From an uncultured Acidobacteriia bacterium (GTDB taxonomy: Bacteria; Acidobacteriota; Terriglobia; Bryobacterales; Bryobacteraceae): a stretch of 64,000 nucleotides of DNA. Made by a program: the position numbers and the translations under genes. Shown here one piece after another: positions 41,177 through 49,821 of the stretch. Numbering within the stretch: the first letter of the stretch is position 1; each line of letters starts with the position of its first letter. Where the stretch lies: NCBI GenBank assembly GCA_903881085.1, contig CAIRSA010000226.1:1-64000 (forward strand). Reading direction: 5' to 3'. Under the pieces are notes generated by a model that did no database searches, was not told where the DNA came from, and worked only from the letters and a program-made list of their open reading frames with translations.

Positions 41177-44100
41177 ATGATATTCGTCAAAACCGCCTTG
41201 CTGTTGATCGCATTTGCCTGTGCGTGGGCGCAGTCACCGACCGCCACGCTGATCGGTGTTGTCCAGGACCCAAGCGGACTGGCAGTGGTGAACGCTGCGA
41301 TCACCGTACACAATGCGGATACGGGAATCGACTCGCGCGCACGCACCGGTGCTGACGGCACCTTCACTATGCCCAACTTGAACTCCGGAACCTACCACGT
41401 AACCATCGAAAAAGAAGGCTTTCAATCGTTGCGCGAAACCGGTATCCGGCTCCAGGTGCAGCAATCGGCACGCATCGAGTTCAACTTGCAGGTGGGGACC
41501 ATCTCCCAGGTGGTGCAGGTATCGGCGGAGACGCCGCTGGTGAACACGGAAAACGCCACACGCGGCGCTGTCGTCGATAACAGCGAGATCACGCAGATGC
41601 CCCTGCTCGGCCGCAACTTCAATGACCTCGCGCTGCTCTCGCCCGGCATCACGTCGGGACCGCAGCAGGTGGGCGGCGCGGGCATGTCGGCCAACGGCAC
41701 ACGGCCGGACAATGTCAACCTTCTAATCGACGGCGTGCAAACGCGCGATATCGCCGGGGGCAATGTGCTGGGCGTCGACTCGGCAAATCTGGAGTCCGTG
41801 CAGGAGTTCCGAATCATGACCAACAACTACTCGTCGGAATACGGGCAGGTGGCGGGCGGCATCATCACGCTGGCCATGAAGAGCGGCACCAACCTGCTGC
41901 ACGGGTCGGCGTTCGAGTACGCACGCAACTCCGTCTTCGACGCGCGAAACTTCTTCGCCGCCAGCAAGGGCGACCTTAGCCTGCATCAGTTCGGCGGCGC
42001 GTTCGATGGCCCTGTTTACATTCCGAAGATCTTTGACGGGCGCAACAAGACATTCTTCCTCGTCTCGATCGAACAGTCTCGCCAGGTCACTCCGCAATCG
42101 GGTCTGATCACAGTACCCACAGCTCTTGAACGCATCGGCAACTTCACTCAGACCACCACTGCGGCGGGCGCGCCGGTCACGTTGAAAGACCCGCTTAATG
42201 GCAACGCACTCTTCCCGGGGGCGACGATTCCGGCCAGCAGGCTCAGCCCGATCTCGCAAAAGGTTGTCCCATTCTGGCCCGAACTCAACCGCACCGGCCG
42301 CGTGAACAACTATGCGTTTGGAGTTAGTACGTTTCAGAACACGGGAAAGGTCTCAGTGAAGATAGATGAAAATCTCACCCCGCGTGACCGGTTGAGCGTA
42401 AAGATCGCGATGATGGGCACTGACTACAACAGCCTCGGCGGCAATACGGCGCCACAGTTCCTGCAACCCAAGCACCGCAAATGGCCGGTCCCGGGCGCGA
42501 CGTATACGCGCAACCTCACATCGACGATGATTCTCGAAACGCGCTTCGGATTATCACGCGCGCTGCAGCAGGTCGGCTCGCAATTTCTCGGCCAGAGCAT
42601 GGCCGAACAACTGGGAATACCCGGCACATCGCTCAATCCCAGCGTGGCCGCGTTTCCGCTGTTCAACGTAAGCGGCTTTGCACAAGTCGGCGATCCCGCG
42701 TCAAATCCCAACTGGAGCGTGACAGAGAATTACCAGAGTTCCAGCACCTTAACCTGGGTCAAGGGGCGGCATCTCCTCAAAGCCGGCGGAGAAGCCGACC
42801 GCGCTCGTGCCAGTAACCTTGCCACCAACAATGCCAACGGCAACTTTCCGTTCCTCGGCAACCTCACCGGAGTTGCCTTTGCCGATTTCCAACTGGGCAT
42901 GCCGGACAGCTCTTCGCGCCTGCTGAATCCGAATGTGGTCTATATGCGCAAAAACTCGTACTTCTTCTTCGGCCAGGACGATTTCAAAATCAATTCGCGG
43001 CTGACGTTGAACCTCGGCCTGCGCTACGAACTGAATCTGCCGCCTACAGAAAAGTACGGCCGATGGTCGAACTTCATTCCCGATAAGAATGTGATCGCAA
43101 TATCGAGCGACAGCGCAATTCCCAATCTGGCGCAGCAACTGGCGACGGTGAACCTCACGGGCAAGGTGCAATTGGCGAAAGACCTCAACCTTCCCGACTC
43201 ACTTGTTCATGCTGATAAGAACGGCTGGGCTCCGCGCATCGGACTTGCATGGCGTCCGTTCGGCGGCAACCGGACATCGGTCCGCGGCGGGTGGGGCATG
43301 TTCTATGGTCAGGATTATCTTGCGCCCTACTACACCTACATGGGCGGCATGTATCCGTTCCAGCTGAGCCAGACATTTTCGCGGCTCACTACTGACCCGA
43401 CGCTGCTTACGCTGGCCAACCCCTTCCCCGCAACGCGCGCCAGCTTCGGCGGCACGACGTCCATATCGGGCATTCAGCTCGACATGAAGATGCCACGCGT
43501 GCAGAACTACAACCTGACAATTGAGCACCAACTGGATAGCCAGACCGCCATCGAAGTCGCCTATAGCGGGTCGATCGGCAGAAGGCTGAGCCGGGCATGG
43601 GATATCAACCAGCCGTATTATTATCAGCCACAATTATGGGGGCCGAATAACTCCATTCCGCGGCCGTATACAGGATGGGGTACTGTAACTTACGTTTCTT
43701 ACGGCTCGCTGTCTAACTACAACGCCGCATTGTTCAGCCTGCGCCGCCGCATGGGGCGCGGTGTGATGTTCCGCTTCAATTACACCTATAGCAAAGCGCT
43801 CGACGAGGCGTCATCGTATCAGGCGTCTGCGCCGGGTGGCTTCCGCGGCGTGCAGGATGCGCGTAATCCTTCGCTCGAATACGGCCGCGCAGATTTCGAT
43901 GCGCGTCACGTATACAGCTTCAACTTCACGTATCAATCACCGCTGCACTCCGTAGTGGGACGCGGATGGCAATTGGCTGGCACCGGACGAGGCAGTTCCG
44001 GCTTCCCCATCACTCCTGCGACTTCCGCGGCAAACCAGGCGCTCGGCCAGGCGCCGCGCCCGGACCGTGTCTGCAATGGTGGACTCACTAGCGTTTCTCC

Positions 44101-44398
44101 GCAGCGCTGGTTTGACACAAGCTGCTTTACTACCGTACCGAGCGGCGCATTCCGGCCGGGCAATTCCGGACGCGGAATTCTGGATGGCCCCGGTTTTCAG
44201 ACCATCAATCTTTCGCTCTCGCGCACCTTCAAGTTCGCCGAGCGGCAGTCGCTGCAGTTCCGCTTCGAGGCGTTCAATGTGCGCAATCACGCCAATTTCT
44301 TCCCGCCGAACCTGAACGTGAACCTGGCGGCGGGCGGCACGATAGTGACGGCCGATAGCCCGCGAGCGATTCAGTTTGCGGTGCGATACCAGTTCTGA
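41177..44398 (+). CDS. Oar-like TonB-dependent receptor
   Basis: 1073 residues from the ATG at 41177, which has AGGAG eight bases upstream and opens directly with the signal peptide (MIFVKTALLLIAFACAWAQ). An in-frame ATG at 41144 overlaps the previous stop codon. Domains: carboxypeptidase-regulatory-like (TATLIGVVQDPSGLAVVNAA), plug (VAGGIITLAMKSGTNLLHGS), and a barrel ending VRYQF. It is closely related to the receptor at 53569 (shared PTATLIGVV start, GPYYYQPxLWGPNN-type segment near the C-terminal third, RxxF end). It is the last gene of the operon with two beta-helix enzymes and probably imports their products. Confidence 0.9.
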   Translation: MIFVKTALLLIAFACAWAQSPTATLIGVVQDPSGLAVVNAAITVHNADTGIDSRARTGADGTFTMPNLNSGTYHVTIEKEGFQSLRETGIRLQVQQSARIEFNLQVGTISQVVQVSAETPLVNTENATRGAVVDNSEITQMPLLGRNFNDLALLSPGITSGPQQVGGAGMSANGTRPDNVNLLIDGVQTRDIAGGNVLGVDSANLESVQEFRIMTNNYSSEYGQVAGGIITLAMKSGTNLLHGSAFEYARNSVFDARNFFAASKGDLSLHQFGGAFDGPVYIPKIFDGRNKTFFLVSIEQSRQVTPQSGLITVPTALERIGNFTQTTTAAGAPVTLKDPLNGNALFPGATIPASRLSPISQKVVPFWPELNRTGRVNNYAFGVSTFQNTGKVSVKIDENLTPRDRLSVKIAMMGTDYNSLGGNTAPQFLQPKHRKWPVPGATYTRNLTSTMILETRFGLSRALQQVGSQFLGQSMAEQLGIPGTSLNPSVAAFPLFNVSGFAQVGDPASNPNWSVTENYQSSSTLTWVKGRHLLKAGGEADRARASNLATNNANGNFPFLGNLTGVAFADFQLGMPDSSSRLLNPNVVYMRKNSYFFFGQDDFKINSRLTLNLGLRYELNLPPTEKYGRWSNFIPDKNVIAISSDSAIPNLAQQLATVNLTGKVQLAKDLNLPDSLVHADKNGWAPRIGLAWRPFGGNRTSVRGGWGMFYGQDYLAPYYTYMGGMYPFQLSQTFSRLTTDPTLLTLANPFPATRASFGGTTSISGIQLDMKMPRVQNYNLTIEHQLDSQTAIEVAYSGSIGRRLSRAWDINQPYYYQPQLWGPNNSIPRPYTGWGTVTYVSYGSLSNYNAALFSLRRRMGRGVMFRFNYTYSKALDEASSYQASAPGGFRGVQDARNPSLEYGRADFDARHVYSFNFTYQSPLHSVVGRGWQLAGTGRGSSGFPITPATSAANQALGQAPRPDRVCNGGLTSVSPQRWFDTSCFTTVPSGAFRPGNSGRGILDGPGFQTINLSLSRTFKFAERQSLQFRFEAFNVRNHANFFPPNLNVNLAAGGTIVTADSPRAIQFAVRYQF

Positions 44399-44407
44399 GC
44401 CCGCGCA

Positions 44408-46714
44408 CTACTTGCGAATGAGCATGACCTCGGCCACTGCAACCGATGACGAGAATCCGCCGGTGCCTGGCTCAAGTGCCCATTTCAGCGTCAGCGAACC
44501 GTTGGCGGTGGCTTCCGCCGGTACGTCGAACTCCACCGGGCGAATCGGCGTGGGACGGGCAAGATAGGGATGGACCTCAATTCCGTCGTTGGCGGTCAGC
44601 CTGTACTTGGGCGCGTTTGACCAACCAACATAGACCACTCGCACCCGGTAGCGGGCATGAACGTCCAGGTCTTCATAACGCATGGTGAGCGGATTGTCCA
44701 TGCGCGCGCCTGCATAATCCCACCACTCGGTTGGTGTTTCCAGGTGCGGTCCTGAACCTTCTGAACGGAACTGGTTGAACACGGAATGGAAGGAACTTGG
44801 ATCGGATGCGTAGCCGGGACCAGACATCACAAGATGCGGCTGCATGCCCGGTTTCCCCAGGTCGTCATAAAAGCCACCGGGGCCGGGGTTGGTGCGATTT
44901 ACAATCTTGTCGATGCCCGTCATCCGCTCCCGGTCCGTCTTCATGCCGCGTATCGATTCAAACTGTTGCTTCAACCAGAAGCGGCTGTTGAGCGGGAAGT
45001 CAACCATGTCGAGGTTGGCGCCGCGGCCGAAGTGCACGGCACGGTAGAGATCGACGCTAAGCTGCATTCCGATGCGTTGATAGAGCGCCTCAGCCAAGGC
45101 GAAGATGCGCGTGCGCAGATCCTGGCCGACGGGCTTCACCGCCGCCTCGTCGAGCGTGTGCTCCGCTTGATCCATTGCCATGACGGCGCCCAGGCGCGGC
45201 GCATCGCGCAGGCGGTCCATCGCCTGCTGTTCGAGCGAGGTTTCATAGAGCAGCCGCCGCCGGACGTAAGCATCGTAATAGGCGCGATACAGTCCTTGCT
45301 GAAAGCGCCAATTGCGCAGCATCTGCGGCGTGGCGGCGCGTTCCATGGCGCGGAACTGGAGCAGCGTCTGATCCACCATCGCGTTGGCGGCCAGCGGACC
45401 GCGCCAGTTTCTTTCAAGACTCAACAGCCCTTGCGTAAACTGGTCCTCGAACTCCGGACCGATGAAATAGCGCGCATATTCGCGCAGCAACGGCATAACC
45501 TCTGCATCCGGATTCCAGCCCAGACCGCTCCAAAGCGTCTTGTTCACATCATCATTGACGCCTTCGGAATAGGTGAGAAAGCCTGTGCTGTGCGGAATCA
45601 TGAGGCGGAAGATTCTCGCGTGGTCGACCGGTCGCGGATTGATGCTCTCGCGCCCCTCGGTGGCGGCAAAGGCTGTATCCCAATCAGGAACGGGATACTC
45701 ACAAAGGAAGTTGTGCGTGATGTCCGGATAGAGGCGGATGGGGTAGCGCGATGGCACCTTCGTGCGCAGTTCCGCCACTGGCATGCCGGTCCACGGACCG
45801 TATACGATACCGTTCAACCACGCCGGCTGTTTCCCGACGATGGTGAGAAATTCCTCGAATTGCGGCCGGTCGAAGCCTTGCGGCGAGATCCACATCTGCG
45901 CTTTCGGATGCGTCTGGCGCAACACCACCGCTTCCTTCTCCAGCAGGTCCATCAAAGGCCGCGGCGGCGTGCTGCCGGGGTCGCCGCCCGGGACAAACAC
46001 AGCATCGATGCGCGGCAATTTGCGGAAAACTTCGCCCCACTCCTTGAGCGCGAATTCGACAGTTTGCGGATTGGTGTAGTCCTTATCCATGGCCGGATAC
46101 CAGACCCACACCTGTAAGCCGTACTCGGCGATGATGCGTGACATCTGCGCCATCATTTCGATTTTCGGAAGCAGAAAGTGCGGGCTCTGGTCGCGATCGT
46201 CGGAGCGTGGTGGAATCAACTCAATGGCATTGGCTCCGAAGACCACCAGATCGCGCACGTACTGTTCGAACACTTCCGGAGTCCAGGCGTCATAGGTATT
46301 GACCTTGGGCCGGTAGCCGATCTGGTGGCCGCGCAGCGGGTACTTGGGGCTTGTGCGGATGTCGGCAGGGGCGGCGATTTCAGCCGCGCCTTTGGACATG
46401 CGCAGTTCGCGCAGAAAACGCCCGACGCCGAACAGCGTGCCGCGTTCATCGTTGCCCTGAATCTCAACGCTGTCTGCACGCACCTGCAAACGGAATCCCT
46501 CGGCTGGACCTGTGCCGGTTGCATGACGAATGTTGACGGGCACGGCGCCGGCGGACCAATCGAGCCCAGTGCGCGCCTTCACTTCGTGCGCCAGCATCTC
46601 CACCGCTTTCTTTTCCGGCCCGGTCAGACCAGGTGCGGGAACGATATGCGCGTTACGCAGATCGAGCGCCGCCATCGGCGCACAGCAAAGTAGAAAGATT
46701 GCAAGGTATGTCAT
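44408..46714 (-). CDS. GH20-like N-terminal domain glycoside hydrolase superfamily protein
   Basis: 768 residues with a short signal peptide (MTYLAIFLLCCAPMAA). Residues about 20-120 look like the beta-N-acetylhexosaminidase/alpha-glucuronidase N-terminal domain (GPEKKAVEMLAHEVKARTG, NDERGTLFGVGRFLREL). A TIM-barrel-like region follows (RGHQIGYRPKVNTYDAW, LVVFGANAIELIPP, VFVPGGDPGSTPP), then a helical part and a C-terminal beta-sandwich (about 680-768). The whole resembles GH20/GH67-clan enzymes, but I cannot name the exact family or catalytic pair. It starts directly after the TAG of the DUF6351 gene (46715), so it is the last member of a coupled four-gene operon headed by a receptor. Confidence 0.7.
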   Translation of the reverse strand: MTYLAIFLLCCAPMAALDLRNAHIVPAPGLTGPEKKAVEMLAHEVKARTGLDWSAGAVPVNIRHATGTGPAEGFRLQVRADSVEIQGNDERGTLFGVGRFLRELRMSKGAAEIAAPADIRTSPKYPLRGHQIGYRPKVNTYDAWTPEVFEQYVRDLVVFGANAIELIPPRSDDRDQSPHFLLPKIEMMAQMSRIIAEYGLQVWVWYPAMDKDYTNPQTVEFALKEWGEVFRKLPRIDAVFVPGGDPGSTPPRPLMDLLEKEAVVLRQTHPKAQMWISPQGFDRPQFEEFLTIVGKQPAWLNGIVYGPWTGMPVAELRTKVPSRYPIRLYPDITHNFLCEYPVPDWDTAFAATEGRESINPRPVDHARIFRLMIPHSTGFLTYSEGVNDDVNKTLWSGLGWNPDAEVMPLLREYARYFIGPEFEDQFTQGLLSLERNWRGPLAANAMVDQTLLQFRAMERAATPQMLRNWRFQQGLYRAYYDAYVRRRLLYETSLEQQAMDRLRDAPRLGAVMAMDQAEHTLDEAAVKPVGQDLRTRIFALAEALYQRIGMQLSVDLYRAVHFGRGANLDMVDFPLNSRFWLKQQFESIRGMKTDRERMTGIDKIVNRTNPGPGGFYDDLGKPGMQPHLVMSGPGYASDPSSFHSVFNQFRSEGSGPHLETPTEWWDYAGARMDNPLTMRYEDLDVHARYRVRVVYVGWSNAPKYRLTANDGIEVHPYLARPTPIRPVEFDVPAEATANGSLTLKWALEPGTGGFSSSVAVAEVMLIRK

Positions 46715-48682
46715 CTAGAATCCGTTTCCGAAGCGCTGCCATGTTGTGGATGGAAGCTGCTCCTCCACACCAGGGCGGGTGTAGTCGCAAACACCATCAG
46801 GGAAAACCGCGCGCAGTCTCAATAACTGGGCTTCCGTTAGCGGCTTCGTGGGGAGCGGTTTCAGCGCGCATTTTAGCGTAGTGCCATTGAGCGGCGCGCC
46901 TGCTGCCATGCGCGGATCGCCGTGCGCCGGATACAACTCGTTACACTTCCCGGGTCCGGCATAGGTGGCCGACTCTACTATCTTCTGTCCTTTGTCCCAG
47001 CAGGCGTCAGCAGCTTCCGGCGGCCGTTTTCCATCGTCGACCCATTTCTTCAGAATCAGCAACGGCTTAAAGTCGCGTGGCGGCTGCACAAAAATCGCCA
47101 GATTGTTCGCGCTGCCGTGGGCCGCGTGCATCCGCGCCTGCAATTGGTAGGTACGGAATTTGTCGTGGAAATTGCCGATGGCGTCGCGATAGCCGCGCAT
47201 GTCCACAATCGGTATGCTGCCCAGGCTGCCGCCGCCCATATTGATGCGGCCGGTGCGATAGGCGATAAGCAGTGCTTCGCGGTCCGCGCTCATTCGTGCC
47301 GGGACGATGTTGCCATCCGCGTCAAAGCCGCCGATACGCTCGTTCAACTCGATAAACTGATCCGAGCTGATGCGCCCCTCTTGGAACGCTTTTAACCCGT
47401 ATTGCACGCCAATATTGTCGAGTGCGCGCCGCGCGAAGCCTGTCTTGGGATCACGCCCCCAGTAGGCCTCCTGATTGCTGTAGAGGTCGCAACGGACACC
47501 GCCCGGATTCTTCACCGGGTGGTAGACCTTATCCGCCGCAACGCCGCGGCAGCGGCTCGCGTTGACCCAACCCGGCGAGTAGCCCGATTTAAACCAGCTC
47601 TCACAGACCTCCCACTTCGAGTAGCCCGAAACAGCACCCATCTGCTCGCGCGTCCATTGCTGCGAAGCCCCGTTGAATGCGTTCGCCAGTAGCGAACAAT
47701 CCACCGCGCCCGGAACGACCGAATACGTGTCTGGATAGCCGATGTCGGTTGACAGCCCATCTAACAGGCCGGGATAATTCTGCGCGATAAGCAACTGCTG
47801 CATCGTACCGCCCGATCCGCCATTGCCAAGAGTGTGCACCGGCACGCCGTACTGCTTGATGAAATGTTCTTTCACCATCATCATGGCCTCGGCCGAAAGC
47901 ACGTCGTTGCAATTGGTGCCGAACGTGGTGAGGCTTGAACCGGCCTCGGCAAAACCTTGCGCCAGCACCGCCTCAGTCATGGGCAGCGGACCGCTCGCCT
48001 GCCGGTAACCGGGCTCACAACCGCCACCGAAGGAGTAAACCAGCCAACCGTTCCACGAAGGCGTCTTCGTCCAGGGATCGGGCAGCGGATCGCCCGGGCG
48101 GTGCAGAAATGCGATGGAGTAGATGCCGCGATTGATGGTTCCGATTTCGCGGCGCACGATGAAGTCCACCGTGCGGCCATCGGTAGTGGTTGTCTGCGTC
48201 ATATCCGCGGGGCGAGGCGCATTCGAGTCGTAAGGTTTGAAGTATTGAAACGGACCTGCCGAATACTCCGGTCCGCCGGTGATGGGTCCGCCTGCCGCGC
48301 GGTAATAGTAACGGATCGTCGCCGGCAGGCTGCACAGCGAATCGAACGGCGAACCGAGCTGAACGGATTCAGGCTGGCACAGATATGGTATCTGATGCGG
48401 GCCGGAGAACACCGGGCCGGTGATCGGATAATTGGTCAATTCAAGCTTCGCCATTTCGCGCTTGCCCTGCCGCACAACGACGGAGCTCTTGCCCAAAGGC
48501 AGGTCCGCGATGCGGCCTATCGGCGAACCGGCGCGAAACGCTGCCGTCAAATCGCGCCCGGCCGCGGTCACAGTAAAATTTGCCGGCACGCCGGTCAGTT
48601 CCAGCAGCGCGTCGCCCCCGGTCACCATGTCTGGCCGGCTCGAAAGCACGCGCAGGCCAGCGGCCAAGAAAAAGAGCATCAT
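46715..48682 (-). CDS. DUF6351 family secreted alpha/beta-hydrolase-like protein
   Basis: 655 residues with a signal peptide at the N-terminus. I recognise the DUF6351 layout: an N-terminal beta domain (about 15-90), then a hydrolase-like core with WLVYSFGGGC, GTNCNDVLSAEAMMMVKE, the nucleophile-elbow-like GNGGSGGT (Ser about 290), and the family C-terminus FPDGVCDYTRPGV near residue 635. Several paired Cys residues suggest disulfides outside the cytoplasm. Function is undescribed; the elbow suggests an esterase. The ATG overlaps the TGA of the serine hydrolase gene upstream. A second member begins beyond the right edge of this window (63881 onward) and shares the CDY-RPGV end. Confidence 0.78.
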   Translation of the reverse strand: MMLFFLAAGLRVLSSRPDMVTGGDALLELTGVPANFTVTAAGRDLTAAFRAGSPIGRIADLPLGKSSVVVRQGKREMAKLELTNYPITGPVFSGPHQIPYLCQPESVQLGSPFDSLCSLPATIRYYYRAAGGPITGGPEYSAGPFQYFKPYDSNAPRPADMTQTTTTDGRTVDFIVRREIGTINRGIYSIAFLHRPGDPLPDPWTKTPSWNGWLVYSFGGGCEPGYRQASGPLPMTEAVLAQGFAEAGSSLTTFGTNCNDVLSAEAMMMVKEHFIKQYGVPVHTLGNGGSGGTMQQLLIAQNYPGLLDGLSTDIGYPDTYSVVPGAVDCSLLANAFNGASQQWTREQMGAVSGYSKWEVCESWFKSGYSPGWVNASRCRGVAADKVYHPVKNPGGVRCDLYSNQEAYWGRDPKTGFARRALDNIGVQYGLKAFQEGRISSDQFIELNERIGGFDADGNIVPARMSADREALLIAYRTGRINMGGGSLGSIPIVDMRGYRDAIGNFHDKFRTYQLQARMHAAHGSANNLAIFVQPPRDFKPLLILKKWVDDGKRPPEAADACWDKGQKIVESATYAGPGKCNELYPAHGDPRMAAGAPLNGTTLKCALKPLPTKPLTEAQLLRLRAVFPDGVCDYTRPGVEEQLPSTTWQRFGNGF

Positions 48683-49821
48683 CTCGCAGCGTAAACTCCG
48701 TTGATCGAATTCCTCCGGATCTCACTAGCCTTGCTCACCGGATCGGGAACGTCGGTTGTGAGAATCGCAATTTCAAGTCTGGCGTCCGGATCTCCGACGG
48801 CCAACGCCGTACTGATGCCGGCATGGGAAAACACTCTCGGTCCGGAACGATCGGGGTCGCCCAGCCACCCGGCGTTTCCCTTTGTGCCTTCCGCGCGCAG
48901 CATCATTCCAAGCCCCCAACTTTCATGGCCCGGTTTATCTTTGGTAGCCGCCGGCTTACCCGCAAATTGGTTGGTATGCATCTCTTGCCAGAATCGCTCA
49001 GCAAGCAGCCGCTTCCCATCGCCCGTTACGCCGCCGCGCGTATGGAATCGCAGAAATTTCAATATGTCGCCGATGTTGCCCATGAGCCCCCCGCCCGGAT
49101 TGTTCACGCCGTTGCGGTAGATGCGCGCGCCCTGCGACAGATCCTTGGGCGCGGGCAACATCGCCACGGGAACGTCGGGCGGCGGCAGCTCAAACGTCAT
49201 GCTGGCGAGTCCAAGCGGATCGAATACGCGCTCTTTGCAGATGGCGTGCCAGCTCTTGCCGCCAGACTTGCGCCGCACCACCGCGGCCGCAACCATCGGT
49301 CCCGTGCTGCCGTGATAGACCGTGCGGCTGCCCGGCTCAAACTCGAGTTCCTTGTCGCAGACCAGCGCCAATGTCTCATTCCAGTGTTCGTCTGTATCCA
49401 TCCACTTGCCAGGGATGGCAGTCGGAATGCCCGCTGTGTGGGTCAGGCACTGCCTTATCGTGATCTTCTCTTTGCCATGCGCGCCGAACTCCGGAATGTA
49501 CTTCACCGCTGGCGCATCCAGGTCGATCAACCCGTCCTGCCACGCCATGACTATCGCCGTTGCCGTCACCATCTTCGACACGGATGCCAGCGAATGGACA
49601 GCCTTCCATTCACAAGGATTGTCGCGCCGTTTCTGGTCGCAGTAAGTTCCCAGAAAGAGCTCAATGAACGGCTTGTCATCGAGCGTCGCCGCGACCTTCA
49701 CTCCCGGCACAACTTTGGAATCGATCAATCCCTGCAGGTAAGCTTTCAATTCAGTGACGGCCGCGGGACGCGCCGCAGCCGCCATCATCGTGCATCCGAA
49801 ACCGCGCCGCGTGATCAACAT
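48679..49821 (-). CDS. Serine hydrolase of the class C beta-lactamase family
   Basis: 380 residues. An N-terminal Tat-like signal (LITRRGFGCTMMAAAA) is followed by the beta-lactamase/transpeptidase-like fold. The SxxK catalytic motif is SVSK (Ser80, Lys83). The second motif reads Y-H-G (Tyr169) where the usual form is Y-x-N or Y-x-S, a deviation worth noting. The third is HAG (FSHAGIS). Such proteins in glycan cassettes are usually esterases or peptidases rather than antibiotic-resistance enzymes. Its ATG shares one base with the receptor stop codon (TAATG), and its TGA overlaps the next ATG, so translation is coupled across the operon. The substrate is unknown. Confidence 0.85.
   Translation of the reverse strand: MLITRRGFGCTMMAAAARPAAVTELKAYLQGLIDSKVVPGVKVAATLDDKPFIELFLGTYCDQKRRDNPCEWKAVHSLASVSKMVTATAIVMAWQDGLIDLDAPAVKYIPEFGAHGKEKITIRQCLTHTAGIPTAIPGKWMDTDEHWNETLALVCDKELEFEPGSRTVYHGSTGPMVAAAVVRRKSGGKSWHAICKERVFDPLGLASMTFELPPPDVPVAMLPAPKDLSQGARIYRNGVNNPGGGLMGNIGDILKFLRFHTRGGVTGDGKRLLAERFWQEMHTNQFAGKPAATKDKPGHESWGLGMMLRAEGTKGNAGWLGDPDRSGPRVFSHAGISTALAVGDPDARLEIAILTTDVPDPVSKASEIRRNSINGVYAAR

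Noticed and set aside
44786-46117. A 443-codon plus-strand frame opposite the GH20-like gene
   Set aside because: Antisense shadow: its residues are Arg/His-rich without motifs, and the minus-strand frame carries clear domains.
48679-49821. An antibiotic resistance beta-lactamase
   Set aside because: The SxxK fold is present, but the second motif deviates and the gene is coupled to a receptor/glycan enzyme operon, which points to an esterase or peptidase role.
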